Made by a program: the position numbers and the translations under genes. This document shows positions 15,624 through 23,539 of a DNA stretch of 28,934 nt, in pieces (the stretch's first letter is position 1; the number at the start of each line of letters is the position of its first letter). Origin of the DNA: an uncultured Lachnospiraceae bacterium (lineage in GTDB: Bacteria; Bacillota; Clostridia; Lachnospirales; Lachnospiraceae); contig CAJUAE010000040.1 in assembly GCA_910583965.1 (NCBI GenBank), positions 1 through 28,934 on the forward strand, read 5' to 3'. The notes beneath the pieces were generated by a model. That model saw only the letters and a program-made list of their open reading frames with translations. It did not search any database and had not been told where the DNA came from.

Positions 15624-15702
15624 GTGTGAAAAATAAATTTTTCACACGGCAAATTTGTGCTTACGCCCAAATTCGCAGATTTTGGCAAGAATGGAGATTT
15701 AT
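15624..15702 (+). promoter_or_regulatory. Reduced structured leader element upstream of the secreted protein
   Basis: A perfect palindrome GTGTGAAAAAT/ATTTTTCACAC (15624-15647) is followed by a short hairpin with GCCCAAAT and ATTTTGGC arms and then AAGAATGGAGATTTATATG. It resembles the other leaders (palindrome, hairpin, ATGG(A/G)GATTxxxATG) but lacks the small-ORF stem. It may be a minimal version or an independent lookalike. Confidence 0.45.
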
Positions 15703-16311
15703 ATGAAGAAAAAAACTGCAGTATTTATGATGGCAATAGTCATGGTGGCAGGGAGTGATGCAACTGTCCATGCAAGTCCTGAAAGGATGTTAGATGGCAC
15801 ACTGTTTGATAGTGATTATTATGCAGAGACATACCCTGATCTGATGCAGGTATTTGGAAGGGATACAGAGAAACTATATCAACATTACAAAAATTGTGGA
15901 AAAGCGGAAGGACGTGTTGCGCTTTCTCCTAAATATGTGTATCCTGAATTGCCTGAACCTGCGTTAGGGGACAAATATACAGCGGATGAGCTTGTAGCAG
16001 CTTATCGTACTATCATTGAAGCAAATGGAATTACATGGGATACGAGTCTTAAAGGGAACTGGAGTGAGACAATTGGACAGCATGATATCCTTGAGTGGTA
16101 TCATTATGATGATAATTACAACGGAGGTAGTTGGGGAACAGGCTTCATATCTCCAAATAAAGCAGGTTTGAATAATGTTGACTGGGCAGCTTATACTGAT
16201 TTGGAATCATTTGCCTTTGATGATGGAACAGGGCATACTACTACAAGCTGCTATATGGAAGTATTAGGGTGGGATGACAGCATGGGAATGTATGAAATTG
16301 TAGCATGGTAA
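15703..16311 (+). CDS. Secreted protein with FDxxYYxxxYPD...HYxxxGxxEGR motif
   Basis: A 202-aa protein with an N-terminal signal peptide (MKKKTAVFMMAIVMVAG..., probable cleavage near VHA-S, residue 24). Residues 35-71 hold the pattern F-D-S-D-Y-Y-A-E-T-Y-P-D...F-G-R-D...H-Y...G-K-A-E-G-R. This is a motif that recurs, often in tandem, in extracellular proteins of Lachnospiraceae; its function is not established. The C-terminal part (about 85-202) is rich in Trp, Tyr, Asp and Gly and looks like an extracellular beta domain. I do not recognise an enzyme. The start at 15703 follows GGAG by 6 bases. It has a long regulated-looking leader and diverges from the XRE gene, which makes regulation by that protein possible. 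Confidence 0.8.
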   Translation: MKKKTAVFMMAIVMVAGSDATVHASPERMLDGTLFDSDYYAETYPDLMQVFGRDTEKLYQHYKNCGKAEGRVALSPKYVYPELPEPALGDKYTADELVAAYRTIIEANGITWDTSLKGNWSETIGQHDILEWYHYDDNYNGGSWGTGFISPNKAGLNNVDWAAYTDLESFAFDDGTGHTTTSCYMEVLGWDDSMGMYEIVAW

Positions 16312-16332
16312 GTTTCATTACCCCAGTTTACA

Positions 16333-16369
16333 ACATTTTAAAATTTACTCGACTTGTTATTTAAAATGT
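16333..16369 (+). terminator. Weak terminator hairpin
   Basis: ACATTTTAAA pairs perfectly with TTTAAAATGT just past the secreted-protein gene, with no T-run. Nothing else is recognisable in 16370-16569. Confidence 0.35.
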
Positions 16370-16569
16370 AATAAATATGACTTTATTGCCTGTAAAATAT
16401 AGGAAAATTGAATATTTATTCAATGTGAAACCACGAAAATATAACTTTTACAAAAATTTATAAACTGCTGATAATAAATAAAGCCAGTTAGAAATTTCAA
16501 TAAATCCCCAAAACTTCTTGCTTTTCAAGCGATTTCGTGTTATATTAGGACTCGTAAATAAAATATAAA

Positions 16570-16689
16570 ATCTTCGGGGCAGGGTGCAATTCCCTACCGG
16601 CGGTAAAGTCCGCGACCCTCTTTGGATACACAAAGAGGTTGATATGGTGCGATTCCATAACCGACAGTAAAGTCTGGATGAGAGAAGAT
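16570..16689 (+). promoter_or_regulatory. FMN riboswitch (RFN element)
   Basis: The conserved RFN core is present in order: ATCTTCGGGGCAGGGTG, ATTCCCTACCGGCGGTAAAG, CCGCGACCC, GATATGGTGCGATTCCAT, ACCGACAGTAAAGTCTGGATG and GAGAGAAGAT. The outer stem ATCTTC/GAAGAT closes at 16570-16575 and 16684-16689. It senses FMN and controls ribU by premature termination at 16735-16767. Confidence 0.97.
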
Positions 16690-16734
16690 ACAAAGCCTTT
16701 GCAGAAAATGGAAGGGCTGTGGTTTTGTGTATTA

Positions 16735-16767
16735 ATCCCGAATGTGTAATGTGTTCGGGATTTTTTT
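16735..16767 (+). terminator. Riboswitch-controlled terminator
   Basis: ATCCCGAA pairs with TTCGGGAT and is followed by T7. It is the expression platform of the FMN riboswitch; the intervening AAAGCC...GGGCT/GGTTTTG sequences can form the competing antiterminator. Confidence 0.92.
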
Positions 16768-16905
16768 ATGCACACAGGCACCCAAGTGAAATTTGTCATC
16801 AAACTGATTTATCGGTTCGCTGGCGGGTGCCCGGCGCGCGAGTAGGGGAAGATAAACTTCCCTACTTGATTGTATAGACCCATGCAGAGGAAATAGGCCG
16901 CTAAA
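16767..16905. repeat. Dispersed structured repeat, left of ribU
   Basis: Starts TATGCACACAGGCACCC right in the T-run of the riboswitch terminator. GGCACCC (16777-16783) pairs with GGGTGCC (16825-16831). GGCGCGCGAGTAGGGG and the hairpin AGTAGGGGAAG/CTTCCCTACT follow, then TTGATTGTATAGACCCATGCAGAGGAAATAGGC-type sequence. It is homologous to 17868-18012 but lacks the right terminal repeat. Confidence 0.7.
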
Positions 16906-17002
16906 GCATATAGGCAGAGAAAGAGAAATCCTTTCTATTTGATGTCATACAGCACACTGTTTACACGCCTTTGAGAAGATTGGAAAAAGGAGAGAGAATT
17001 AA

Positions 17003-17764
17003 ATGAAACTATTTTTTACAAACATTGTTGAAAACCTCACATTTGTATTGGAATTTGTGGGAATTGTTGCCATGTTGGTGCTTGTCGCAGTGCTGGCAGA
17101 AAAGCTGATTGCAAAGCGAAATGGAGAGCAAGGCAGGATATTAACTGCTAGAAAAACCGCTATGATTGGTATGTTTTCTGCCATTGCAGGTGTTTTGATG
17201 ACAGTAGAGTTTCCCGTACCGTTTGCACCACCTTTTTATGGAATTGATGCCAGCGAATTGCCTGTATTAATCTGCGGTTTTGCGTTTGGTCCTGTTGCGG
17301 GTGTGCTCACAGAGTTTGTTAAGATTATTATTAAACTATTGTTTAAGCCAACATCGACAGCGTTTGTTGGAGAACTCGCCAATTTTTGCGTAGGTTGTTC
17401 CATGATTTTGCCAGCAACAATTATATACCATATGAAAAAGAAAAAGTTGACGGCTATAGCAGGAAGTGCAGTTGGAACGCTCTGCATGACAATATTTGGC
17501 ACATGTTTTAATGCGGTGTATTTGCTTCCGACATTTGCGGTAATGTATGGTATGCCTATGGAGGCATTAATTGAGATGGGCACAAAGATTAACGCCAATA
17601 TTACCAATGTGATTACGTTTGTGGCATTTTGTGTGGCACCATTAAATCTATTAAAAGGAACCATGGTTTCTGTTTTAACGTTTTTACTCTATAAGCCATT
17701 AAGTCCAATATTAAAGGCATCTTATGATACCACAGCAAAGAATGGACGCACAGAAAGCGCATAA
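17003..17764 (+). CDS. ribU: Riboflavin ECF transporter substrate-binding (S) component
   Basis: A 253-aa integral membrane protein that binds riboflavin outside the cell and delivers it with a shared energy-coupling module (EcfT/EcfA, not in this window). About six hydrophobic segments are visible. The region PFYGIDASELPVLICGFAFG (about residues 75-94) followed by GPVAGVLTEFVKIIIK is the hallmark of the RibU family. An FMN riboswitch lies upstream, so import is switched off when FMN is plentiful. AAAAAGGAGAGAG precedes the ATG. The gene is bracketed by two direct copies of a dispersed repeat. Its charged N-terminal stretch (about residues 32-55, after the first hydrophobic segment) is somewhat long for RibU. 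Confidence 0.95.
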   Translation: MKLFFTNIVENLTFVLEFVGIVAMLVLVAVLAEKLIAKRNGEQGRILTARKTAMIGMFSAIAGVLMTVEFPVPFAPPFYGIDASELPVLICGFAFGPVAGVLTEFVKIIIKLLFKPTSTAFVGELANFCVGCSMILPATIIYHMKKKKLTAIAGSAVGTLCMTIFGTCFNAVYLLPTFAVMYGMPMEALIEMGTKINANITNVITFVAFCVAPLNLLKGTMVSVLTFLLYKPLSPILKASYDTTAKNGRTESA

Positions 17765-17814
17765 AGTTAGAAGTGATTTGTAATAGATACTATACATAAG
17801 AGATACTTATAATG

Positions 17815-17868
17815 TACCGACCCCAAAAGTTAGACCAAAAATCTAATGATTAGGAGGTCGGTATTTTT
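17815..17868 (+). terminator. Terminator after ribU, resembling an IS3-family end
   Basis: TACCGACC (17815-17822) pairs with GGTCGGTA (17856-17863), with an inner TTAGA/TCTAA pairing, followed by T5. The left side TGTACCGACCCCAAAAGTTAG looks like the terminal sequence of some IS3-family elements, so it may be an insertion scar reused as terminator. The IS link is from memory and unproven. Confidence 0.7.
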
Positions 17869-18012
17869 ATACACACGAGCGTCCAAAGGAAAAATATCAA
17901 CAGAAGCTAATGGACATCCAGTGCGCGAGTAGGGAAAGGAAAATTTTTAACTCGATTATACAGACCTACGCAAAGAAAATAAACCACTAAGGTGACACAG
18001 GTCGTGTGCATA
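17868..18012. repeat. Dispersed structured repeat, right of ribU
   Basis: The ends TATACACACGA and TCGTGTGCATA form an 11-bp inverted repeat with one mismatch. GTCCA/TGGAC replaces the GGCACCC/GGGTGCC stem of the left copy, keeping the pairing. GTGCGCGAGTAGGG, ACTCGATTATACAGACC and AAAATAAACCACTAAGG correspond to the left copy. No target duplication is evident. Like the left copy it begins inside the T-run of a terminator. Confidence 0.7.
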
Positions 18013-18390
18013 AAGGAAGGTATAACTTCTATACAATTACAAAATATTTAAAAAATAATAACAAAAAGATTAGATATTTTTTATGAAAAATACATAATTT
18101 CCAAGAGATATTAATACATTTTTTAGGTATTGTAAATTAATGTAAAATTAAGAAAATGTTAAAGACAAAATAAATGTGCAGTGTTATGATATGACATATA
18201 ATAGCCTCTTGAGATTTTTTTGCGATTATGTTTGTGGCAGATTTTCTGTTATATACACAAGTTTAATTAACATATATTTTATGTATGTCTTATAAATTTG
18301 TATATATCTCACAAAAATCTTTTCACAATATTTATTACAAAAAGACTTTGAGAGTCTATAGGTATTCAAAAGGGGGATTGGGGAAGAAAA
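18013..18390 (+). other. AT-rich leader of the exporter operon
   Basis: No gene was found. A TATAAT at 18197-18202 with a poor -35 (ATGTGC, 17-base spacing) is the best promoter candidate. A 20-mer ACAAAAAGACTTTGAGAGTC (18337-18356) matches one in the leader of the chemoreceptor at 391 at 17 of 20 positions. Confidence 0.4.
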
Positions 18391-19146
18391 ATGGATGAGA
18401 CGGAAACTTTGGGAAAAATGTTAATTGAAATTAAGGACATGAGAAAGATTTATAATCCTGGAGAAAATGAGGTACATGCGCTTGATGGAATTGATCTTAC
18501 AATATGTGAGCGAGAATTTGTTGCAATTATAGGACATTCCGGTTCCGGTAAATCGACATTGATGAATATGCTTGGCTGTTTGGATGTGCCGACTTCGGGA
18601 ACTTATATGTTGCATGGTATTGATGTGTCAGATATGGATGATGACGAATTGTCGGATGTCAGAAATCGGGAGATTGGTTTTATTTTCCAAGGGTTTAATC
18701 TAATTCAAAATTTAACTGCTGTGGAAAATGTCACATTGCCGTTGATTTATCGCGGTGTAGGTAAGCGAGAGCGAGATGAACTAGCGCTGAGGGCACTTGA
18801 GAAAGTGGGATTATCGCACAGACTAGACCATAAGCCAGCACAGATGTCAGGTGGTCAACAACAGCGCGTTGCGATTGCAAGGGCAATTGCGCAGGCACCG
18901 CCGATTATATTGGCAGATGAACCAACTGGAAATTTGGATTCTAACTCGACAAAAGAAATTCTACAGATCTTGCGAGAGCTTCACGGAGAAGGTAGGACAG
19001 TAATTTTAATTACACATGACAATGAGATTGCAGAACAGGCAGATAGAGTTATTAAAATACGAGATGGAAAAATCGTTTCAGACATGAGGCAAAACAGGCC
19101 TCAATTATTAGAACAGGGAAATATGGAGGACGAAAAAAATGAGTAA
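18391..19146 (+). CDS. MacB/LolD-type ABC exporter ATPase
   Basis: A 251-aa cytoplasmic nucleotide-binding subunit. Walker A GHSGSGKST at residues 48-56, Q-loop FQGFN, signature MSGGQQQRVAIARA, Walker B IILADEPTGNLDS and H-loop LITHD are all intact. Sequence type (DEPTGNLDS, short, stand-alone) is that of the LolD/MacB/FtsE group. It is the first gene of a three-gene operon with an adaptor and a FtsX-like permease; its stop overlaps the adaptor start (ATGAGTAA). AGGGGGATTGGGGAAG precedes the ATG. Such systems in Firmicutes export peptides, antimicrobials or lipids; the substrate here cannot be read. Confidence 0.95.
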   Translation: MDETETLGKMLIEIKDMRKIYNPGENEVHALDGIDLTICEREFVAIIGHSGSGKSTLMNMLGCLDVPTSGTYMLHGIDVSDMDDDELSDVRNREIGFIFQGFNLIQNLTAVENVTLPLIYRGVGKRERDELALRALEKVGLSHRLDHKPAQMSGGQQQRVAIARAIAQAPPIILADEPTGNLDSNSTKEILQILRELHGEGRTVILITHDNEIAEQADRVIKIRDGKIVSDMRQNRPQLLEQGNMEDEKNE

Positions 19147-20791
19147 GGGAGAGAAAAATGTACAAAATGCGGAGGGAGGCAAAAAGATACACAGACGGAA
19201 AAAGAAGAAATTAAAGATTATTATTCCTGTTATTGTTGTGCTGATAGTTGTAGTTGTAATAAAATCTTTTTCTGGCAAAGGAAGTACGACAATTCCAGTC
19301 TATACAGATAAGGTATCCATGGGAGATATCGATACAGAACTCAATGTTAGCGGAAAAGTAGTTGCAGAGGAATCTGTTACATTTTTTGCACCAGCAGAGG
19401 CAAAAGTGGAAGAAATTGAAGTGGAAAAAGGTGATGTTGTCAAGGCAGGAGATGTGTTATTATGCTTTGATGAGGAGGCGGTTGCTTATGCAAAGCAAAA
19501 GTCAGACTTAGAACAGAAGATTAGTTCAGCAGATTATAGTTCCAATGTACAATATAATGAGGAACAGAAGACAAAATTGGCGGAAGCTGAGGCAGAGATT
19601 GCACAATGCGAAGCTGTGATTGACAGCTACGAGCAGTACATAGAGGATTTGACGAACAGTATTACAGATTTAACAGCATTAAAAAAATCAGATTTGTATG
19701 CTAAGATCTATAAGGTTGAGAAGGAAATGAACAATTATGATCTAGCAATACAGACACCCACAAAAGACACTGATGTTGAAATGTTGATGGGAAAAAAGGT
19801 AGAGAAACAAAATGAGTTAAATAAACTGCAAAATGAATTGAGTCTGCTCTCAGATTACAAAACAGATTATGGATGGGAGGATATGCTGACGCAGGCAAAG
19901 AAAATTCTTGCGGATTATGAGGAGCGTCTTTCTGAGGCAAAAAGTGTAAAAGCAGGTGCAGAGTCCGCAGTTGTAAACGGAAATAAACTTGAAGGGTATG
20001 CACTAAACAAAGAAAAAACAAAATTGGAAGGTCAGGACGCCGAAAGAAAATATAAAGCTGTTCTAAATGGTATTGTAGCAGATTTTAATGGAGTTATCTC
20101 TGACTTAAATGTAGTGAAAGGTGCAACTGTGCAGGAGGGAACACAGCTTATGGTTCTTGAGAGCATTGACAATGTTTGTGTTGAGTTTCAAGCTTCTAAG
20201 TATGCACTAGAAACGCTTGTGATTGGACAGCCAGCGGAGATTATTATATCTGGAAAGAGCTATACTGGAACGGTTTCCAAAATCAATCACATAGCAGAAC
20301 AAAATACATCTGGTACAGCAACGGTTGCTGCAAGAATACATATAGATAACCCCGATGAAAATATTTTCTTGGGACTTGATGCGAAACTTAAAATTTTAAC
20401 TGCAAGTGAAAAAGATGTTTTGCAGGCTCCAGTCGAAGCAGTTAATGTTGATAGTCAAGGCGAGTTCTGTTATTTAATTGAGAATGGTATTCTTACTAAG
20501 AAATATATTAAAACTGGTATTTCTTCGGAAGCTTATATCCAAATTTTGGATGGGCTTTCAGAGAATCAGGAGATTGTGACAACATCAGTTTATGGAATGG
20601 GGCTTGACGAAGGAATGGCAGTGACAGGCATGCCAATGTCTGGTATGGGTGACACAGGTACAGAAAGTACAGGTGCAAACAATACGGAGGCAGAAAAAAC
20701 AGATGAAAACAGTTCACAGGCGCAGTCTGTGGAGCAGGAAGATGCAAACACATCACAGAAGCAGACGGAGGATGGAACAGACAATGGCTAG
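19139..20791 (+). CDS. MacA/HlyD-type adaptor subunit of the ABC exporter
   Basis: A 550-aa membrane-fusion-type protein. A lysine-rich N-terminus precedes one membrane anchor (about residues 28-45). Then come a lipoyl/barrel-sandwich half (VSGKVVAEESVTFFAPAEAK), a long coiled coil (about 110-300, rich in E/K/Q) and the second lipoyl half (LNGIVADFNGVISDLNVVKG). Beta-barrel domains and a low-complexity Ser/Thr/Glu/Asn/Gln tail (about 500-550) with MPMSGMG and TGTESTGANNTEAEKTDE-like composition complete it. In Gram-positives the adaptor sits outside the membrane and works with the FtsX-like permease. It overlaps the ATPase gene by 8 nt and the permease gene by 8 nt, so the three are translationally coupled. 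Confidence 0.93.
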   Translation: MSKGEKNVQNAEGGKKIHRRKKKKLKIIIPVIVVLIVVVVIKSFSGKGSTTIPVYTDKVSMGDIDTELNVSGKVVAEESVTFFAPAEAKVEEIEVEKGDVVKAGDVLLCFDEEAVAYAKQKSDLEQKISSADYSSNVQYNEEQKTKLAEAEAEIAQCEAVIDSYEQYIEDLTNSITDLTALKKSDLYAKIYKVEKEMNNYDLAIQTPTKDTDVEMLMGKKVEKQNELNKLQNELSLLSDYKTDYGWEDMLTQAKKILADYEERLSEAKSVKAGAESAVVNGNKLEGYALNKEKTKLEGQDAERKYKAVLNGIVADFNGVISDLNVVKGATVQEGTQLMVLESIDNVCVEFQASKYALETLVIGQPAEIIISGKSYTGTVSKINHIAEQNTSGTATVAARIHIDNPDENIFLGLDAKLKILTASEKDVLQAPVEAVNVDSQGEFCYLIENGILTKKYIKTGISSEAYIQILDGLSENQEIVTTSVYGMGLDEGMAVTGMPMSGMGDTGTESTGANNTEAEKTDENSSQAQSVEQEDANTSQKQTEDGTDNG

Positions 20792-22031
20792 AATATTGGA
20801 GTATGTAAAAATAGCCCTGATGAATATTCGCAGTAACAAGGCGCGTTCTTTTCTGACAATGCTTGGTATTATCATTGGTATTTCGTCTGTTATTTTGATT
20901 GTGTCGGCAGGAAATGGATTTAAAGTTGGCATCAGTGGACAGCTTGATGCGCTGGTCGGTGGTTTTATTCAAATCTATGCGGATGTCCCAGCGGATGAGG
21001 CGGACACAATTATGTTTAATGATGACGATATCGATGCAATCTATGAGAAAGTGCCGCATGTAAAGGGTGCGACGGATATTTGGCGAATGGGGGCAAATGG
21101 AAGTGCGCAGACGACAAAGGGAACATTTAGCGTAGCGCCGATGTTTGGAAATGAATCTATGCAGTTTTACGATGGTGCGCCAATTGCAAGAGGGCGATAT
21201 TTTAATAAGATTGAGAGCCAGAGTGGCGCAAAGGTATGTGTTATCAATGAGCGTGGCGCAAAAAAACTCTTTGGAACGATAGATGTTGTTGGGTTAGATT
21301 TGAGCATGAGCATGTGGGGTGTCACGGAAGATTTTACGATTGTAGGTGTGAAAAAAGATGACGATTCTCTCGCAAAGGAAATGACGATGGGCACTTACGG
21401 AGATGTGTCAATGGAAATTCCAATTACTCTGTTGGAAGAACTGTATGGATATTATACAGAGGAGTTTAGTTCATTTATTATTTTTGCAGATTCTTCTGAG
21501 TATGTTACAGATATTTCAAGACAGGTACAAAGTTTGCTTGAGGCAAGGTACAATGTGCGCGGAAAGGACTATATACAGAGCGCGGATATGGCAAGTCAGG
21601 TCGGCATGATTGGCGATATTTTGAATTACATCACAATTTTTATAATGTTGGTAGCAGGAATTGCGCTCATTGTAGGTGGTATCGGTGTTATGAACATTAT
21701 GCTGGTGTCTGTGACAGAGCGAACGAAAGAAATCGGTATCCGCAAGGCACTTGGTGCAAAAACAGGTTCGATTTTATTTCAGTTTTTGATGGAGGCAGTG
21801 ATTATAACATTGATTGGTGGATTTGTTGGTATTGTTCTTGGCATTTTAGGCGCAAGGGGAATTTGTGGATTGGCGTCAAATATGGGAATGGGCGGTATGG
21901 AAGCCGTAGTTGACCCCAAAGTAGTTCTTGCCGCAACTGGATTTTCTTCATTGATTGGCATCTTTTTTGGTATTTACCCTGCACGAAAGGCGGCAAAACT
22001 TAGTCCGATTGAAGCACTTCGACATGAGTAG
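20784..22031 (+). CDS. MacB-like FtsX-family permease
   Basis: A 415-aa membrane subunit with the classic 1+3 layout: one N-terminal membrane helix (about 20-42, GIIIGISSVILIVSAG), a large extracellular MacB_PCD domain and three C-terminal helices, the first beginning IFIMLVAGIALIVGGIGVM and followed by SVTERTKEIGIRKALGAK, the cytoplasmic motif contacting the ATPase. The ATG at 20784 (MARILEYVKIAL...) is chosen because GGAGG lies just upstream and it overlaps the adaptor stop; an ORF starting further upstream would overlap the adaptor coding region for no reason. It completes the MacAB-type exporter. Confidence 0.94.
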   Translation: MARILEYVKIALMNIRSNKARSFLTMLGIIIGISSVILIVSAGNGFKVGISGQLDALVGGFIQIYADVPADEADTIMFNDDDIDAIYEKVPHVKGATDIWRMGANGSAQTTKGTFSVAPMFGNESMQFYDGAPIARGRYFNKIESQSGAKVCVINERGAKKLFGTIDVVGLDLSMSMWGVTEDFTIVGVKKDDDSLAKEMTMGTYGDVSMEIPITLLEELYGYYTEEFSSFIIFADSSEYVTDISRQVQSLLEARYNVRGKDYIQSADMASQVGMIGDILNYITIFIMLVAGIALIVGGIGVMNIMLVSVTERTKEIGIRKALGAKTGSILFQFLMEAVIITLIGGFVGIVLGILGARGICGLASNMGMGGMEAVVDPKVVLAATGFSSLIGIFFGIYPARKAAKLSPIEALRHE

Positions 22032-22066
22032 AAAGGATTTCTTTTAAGATTAATTTACATAATGAC

Positions 22067-22094
22067 TTGCACTTTGATTACTTTTTGGTATACT
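22067..22094 (+). promoter_or_regulatory. Candidate sigma-A promoter for the YcxB-like gene
   Basis: TTGCAC (22067-22072) and TATACT (22089-22094) with a 16-base spacer. A MITE now lies between this promoter and the gene. Confidence 0.45.
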
Positions 22095-22108
22095 GTATAG
22101 GAAAGTGC

Positions 22109-22159
22109 ATATTGATAGAAGCACCTGTATTATCAAAATGCAGGTGCTTCTATCAATAT
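22109..22159. terminator. Perfect 19-bp hairpin
   Basis: ATATTGATAGAAGCACCTG pairs over its full length with CAGGTGCTTCTATCAATAT around a 13-nt loop. No T-run follows, so it could be a terminator of the exporter operon, an RNA-stability element or a repeat remnant. Confidence 0.45.
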
Positions 22160-22176
22160 AGATATTTGAATGATAT

Positions 22177-22380
22177 GATACCAGGGTCAAAAGGTCAAGA
22201 AATCCGATGCAAGCTTGCTTGCAAGAGGATTTTTGAACTTGGGACCCGCAAAAACACCGAAAAGTAGCCATTTTTCACAGAAAAATGAGCGAATTTGAGG
22301 TGTTTTAGGATTGCGGGAGCATGAAATGCGGAGCAATCCGTGGTATCATAGGGGGCAAAATACCTTTTGACCCCAACATC
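22177..22380. mobile_element. 204-bp MITE, copy 2, with 7-bp target duplication
   Basis: Same length as copy 1 (9421-9624) with three differences. Two are in the 2-nt loop of the TGCAAGC/GCTTGCA hairpin (AA here TT); the third makes the terminal pairing GGGTCAAAAGGT / ACCTTTTGACCC perfect. It is flanked by ATGATAT on both sides (22170-22176 and 22381-22387). It lies in the same orientation as copy 1, 12.7 kb away. Confidence 0.9.
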
Positions 22381-22419
22381 ATGATATAGAAAATAATGCA
22401 GAAAGGATAAATTATTATA

Positions 22420-22899
22420 ATGGAAATGGAATTTGATGTCAAGGTGACAGCAGGTGTGTTATATGATTATTTATTGTATCATACATATACCAGTTTTTCA
22501 GGAATGTTGGGCACACTGGTTGGCGTGTTTTTAATCATGGCATTTCTCTCGACAAAGTATGTTATTTATCTGATTGCGGGCGTTGTCTTGATTGTATATC
22601 TTCCCGGTGCGTTGTTTTTGCGAGCAATGCGGCAGGCGCAGAACACACCAGCATTTAAAAAACCACTTCATTATAAAATGACAGATGAGGGCATCAGCGT
22701 ATCTCAAGGAGAAAATGAGGAAAAACAAAGCTGGGATAGCTGTGTCAAAGCGGTTTCGACAGGAAGAAGTATTATACTTTATACATCAAGAACAGCCGCT
22801 TCTATTTTTCCAAAAAAGGATTTGGGTGACAAAAAGGAGGCGCTAATACAGATGATATCGACTCATATGCACCCCAAAAAAGTTAAAATACGTTTTTAG
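22420..22899 (+). CDS. YcxB-like membrane protein
   Basis: A 159-aa protein: short N-terminal beta segment (MEMEFDVKVTAGVLYDYLLY), two adjacent membrane helices (about residues 25-45 and 47-70), then a cytoplasmic PH-like beta domain with YKMTDEGISVSQGE and W-D-S-C-V-K-A-V (about 85-112), matching the YcxB-like C-terminal domain. Function of the family is unknown. AAAGGA lies about 14 bases before the ATG. Its promoter-proximal region was invaded by the 204-bp MITE. The tsaE leader element begins 12 bases after its stop. Confidence 0.85.
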   Translation: MEMEFDVKVTAGVLYDYLLYHTYTSFSGMLGTLVGVFLIMAFLSTKYVIYLIAGVVLIVYLPGALFLRAMRQAQNTPAFKKPLHYKMTDEGISVSQGENEEKQSWDSCVKAVSTGRSIILYTSRTAASIFPKKDLGDKKEALIQMISTHMHPKKVKIRF

Positions 22900-22910
22900 A
22901 AAGGGCAATC

Positions 22911-23098
22911 GTGTGAAATTAAAATTTCACACATCCCGATTAGTAAGCCCGCAAAAGCGGGCAGATGGGAGTTTGCGTGAAAAGTATTTCTAACCGCCTG
23001 TGGCAGTTTCCGCTCACAGCAAAGACTGATTTGCGGAGAAGGATTAAGTTTCACGTGATTACTATTTGATCCGCCAAAAGGCGGCATGGGGGATTAAG
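22911..23098 (+). promoter_or_regulatory. Structured leader element with 34-codon small ORF (copy D)
   Basis: Palindrome GTGTGAAATT/AATTTCACAC (22911-22932); ATCCC in place of the CACCTCCT segment; hairpin GCCCGC-AAAA-GCGGGC (22947-22962); ATG at 22965 opening a 34-codon ORF beginning MGVCVKSISNRLW. The stem GCGTGAAA...TTTCACGT encloses CTGTG/CACAG. The ORF stop TGA (23067-23069) directly precedes hairpin CCGCC-AAAA-GGCGG (23071-23084). ATGGGGGATTAAG follows, itself a three-codon frame (MGD-stop) whose GGGGGA is the ribosome site of tsaE. Confidence 0.78.
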
Positions 23099-23539
23099 AT
23101 GAGTGATAAAAAAATTTATATAGAGACCAACAGTCCAGCGGAGACTTTTGAGGTAGGAAGAAAGCTTGGTCAGACTGCAAAACCAGGTGAAATCTATATG
23201 CTTAATGGAGATCTTGGCGTAGGGAAAACAGTGTTTACGCAAGGTGTAGCGACAGGGCTTGGCGTTACAGAGCATGTCAATAGCCCTACTTTTACAATTG
23301 TACAGGTTTATGAGAGTGGTAGGTTGCCATTTTATCATTTTGATGTGTATCGTATCGGTGATGCCGAGGAGATGGATGAGATTGGTTATGAGGATTATTT
23401 CTTTGGAAATGGGTTGTGTATTATCGAGTGGGCGGAGCGCATCAAAGAATTGATACCAGCGGAGGCAAGACAGATAATCATAGAGAAAAATCTTGAGAAA
23501 GGTTTTGCGTATAGAAGGATTCTGATAGAAGGCCAATAA
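23099..23539 (+). CDS. tsaE: tRNA t6A37 biosynthesis ATPase TsaE
   Basis: P-loop ATPase partner of the TsaB-TsaD complex that makes N6-threonylcarbamoyladenosine at position 37 of ANN-decoding tRNAs. The 146-aa protein has Walker A GDLGVGKT at residues 37-44, the NSPTFTIVQVY switch region, HFDVYR and IIEWAER, all family hallmarks. The start at 23099 follows GGGGGA; in-frame codons upstream only translate the leader hairpin (KAAWG). It begins the block tsaE, tsaB-rimI, rnz, small membrane protein, tsaD. A structured leader precedes it and another separates it from tsaB. Confidence 0.95.
   Translation: MSDKKIYIETNSPAETFEVGRKLGQTAKPGEIYMLNGDLGVGKTVFTQGVATGLGVTEHVNSPTFTIVQVYESGRLPFYHFDVYRIGDAEEMDEIGYEDYFFGNGLCIIEWAERIKELIPAEARQIIIEKNLEKGFAYRRILIEGQ

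Noticed and set aside
17815..17868. Insertion-sequence end of the IS3 family
   Set aside because: TGTACCGACCCCAAAAGTTAG resembles such ends, but no transposase or second end is present and the segment works well as a terminator, so it is listed as a terminator only.
23066..23098. In-frame upstream starts that would lengthen tsaE (and likewise tsaB from 23616 and the XRE gene from 15098) with a KAAWG peptide
   Set aside because: The extra codons are just translation of the leader hairpin GCCxAAAAGGCGGCATGGGG. The same peptide before three unrelated proteins shows it is repeat DNA, and each gene has a good ribosome site before the downstream ATG.
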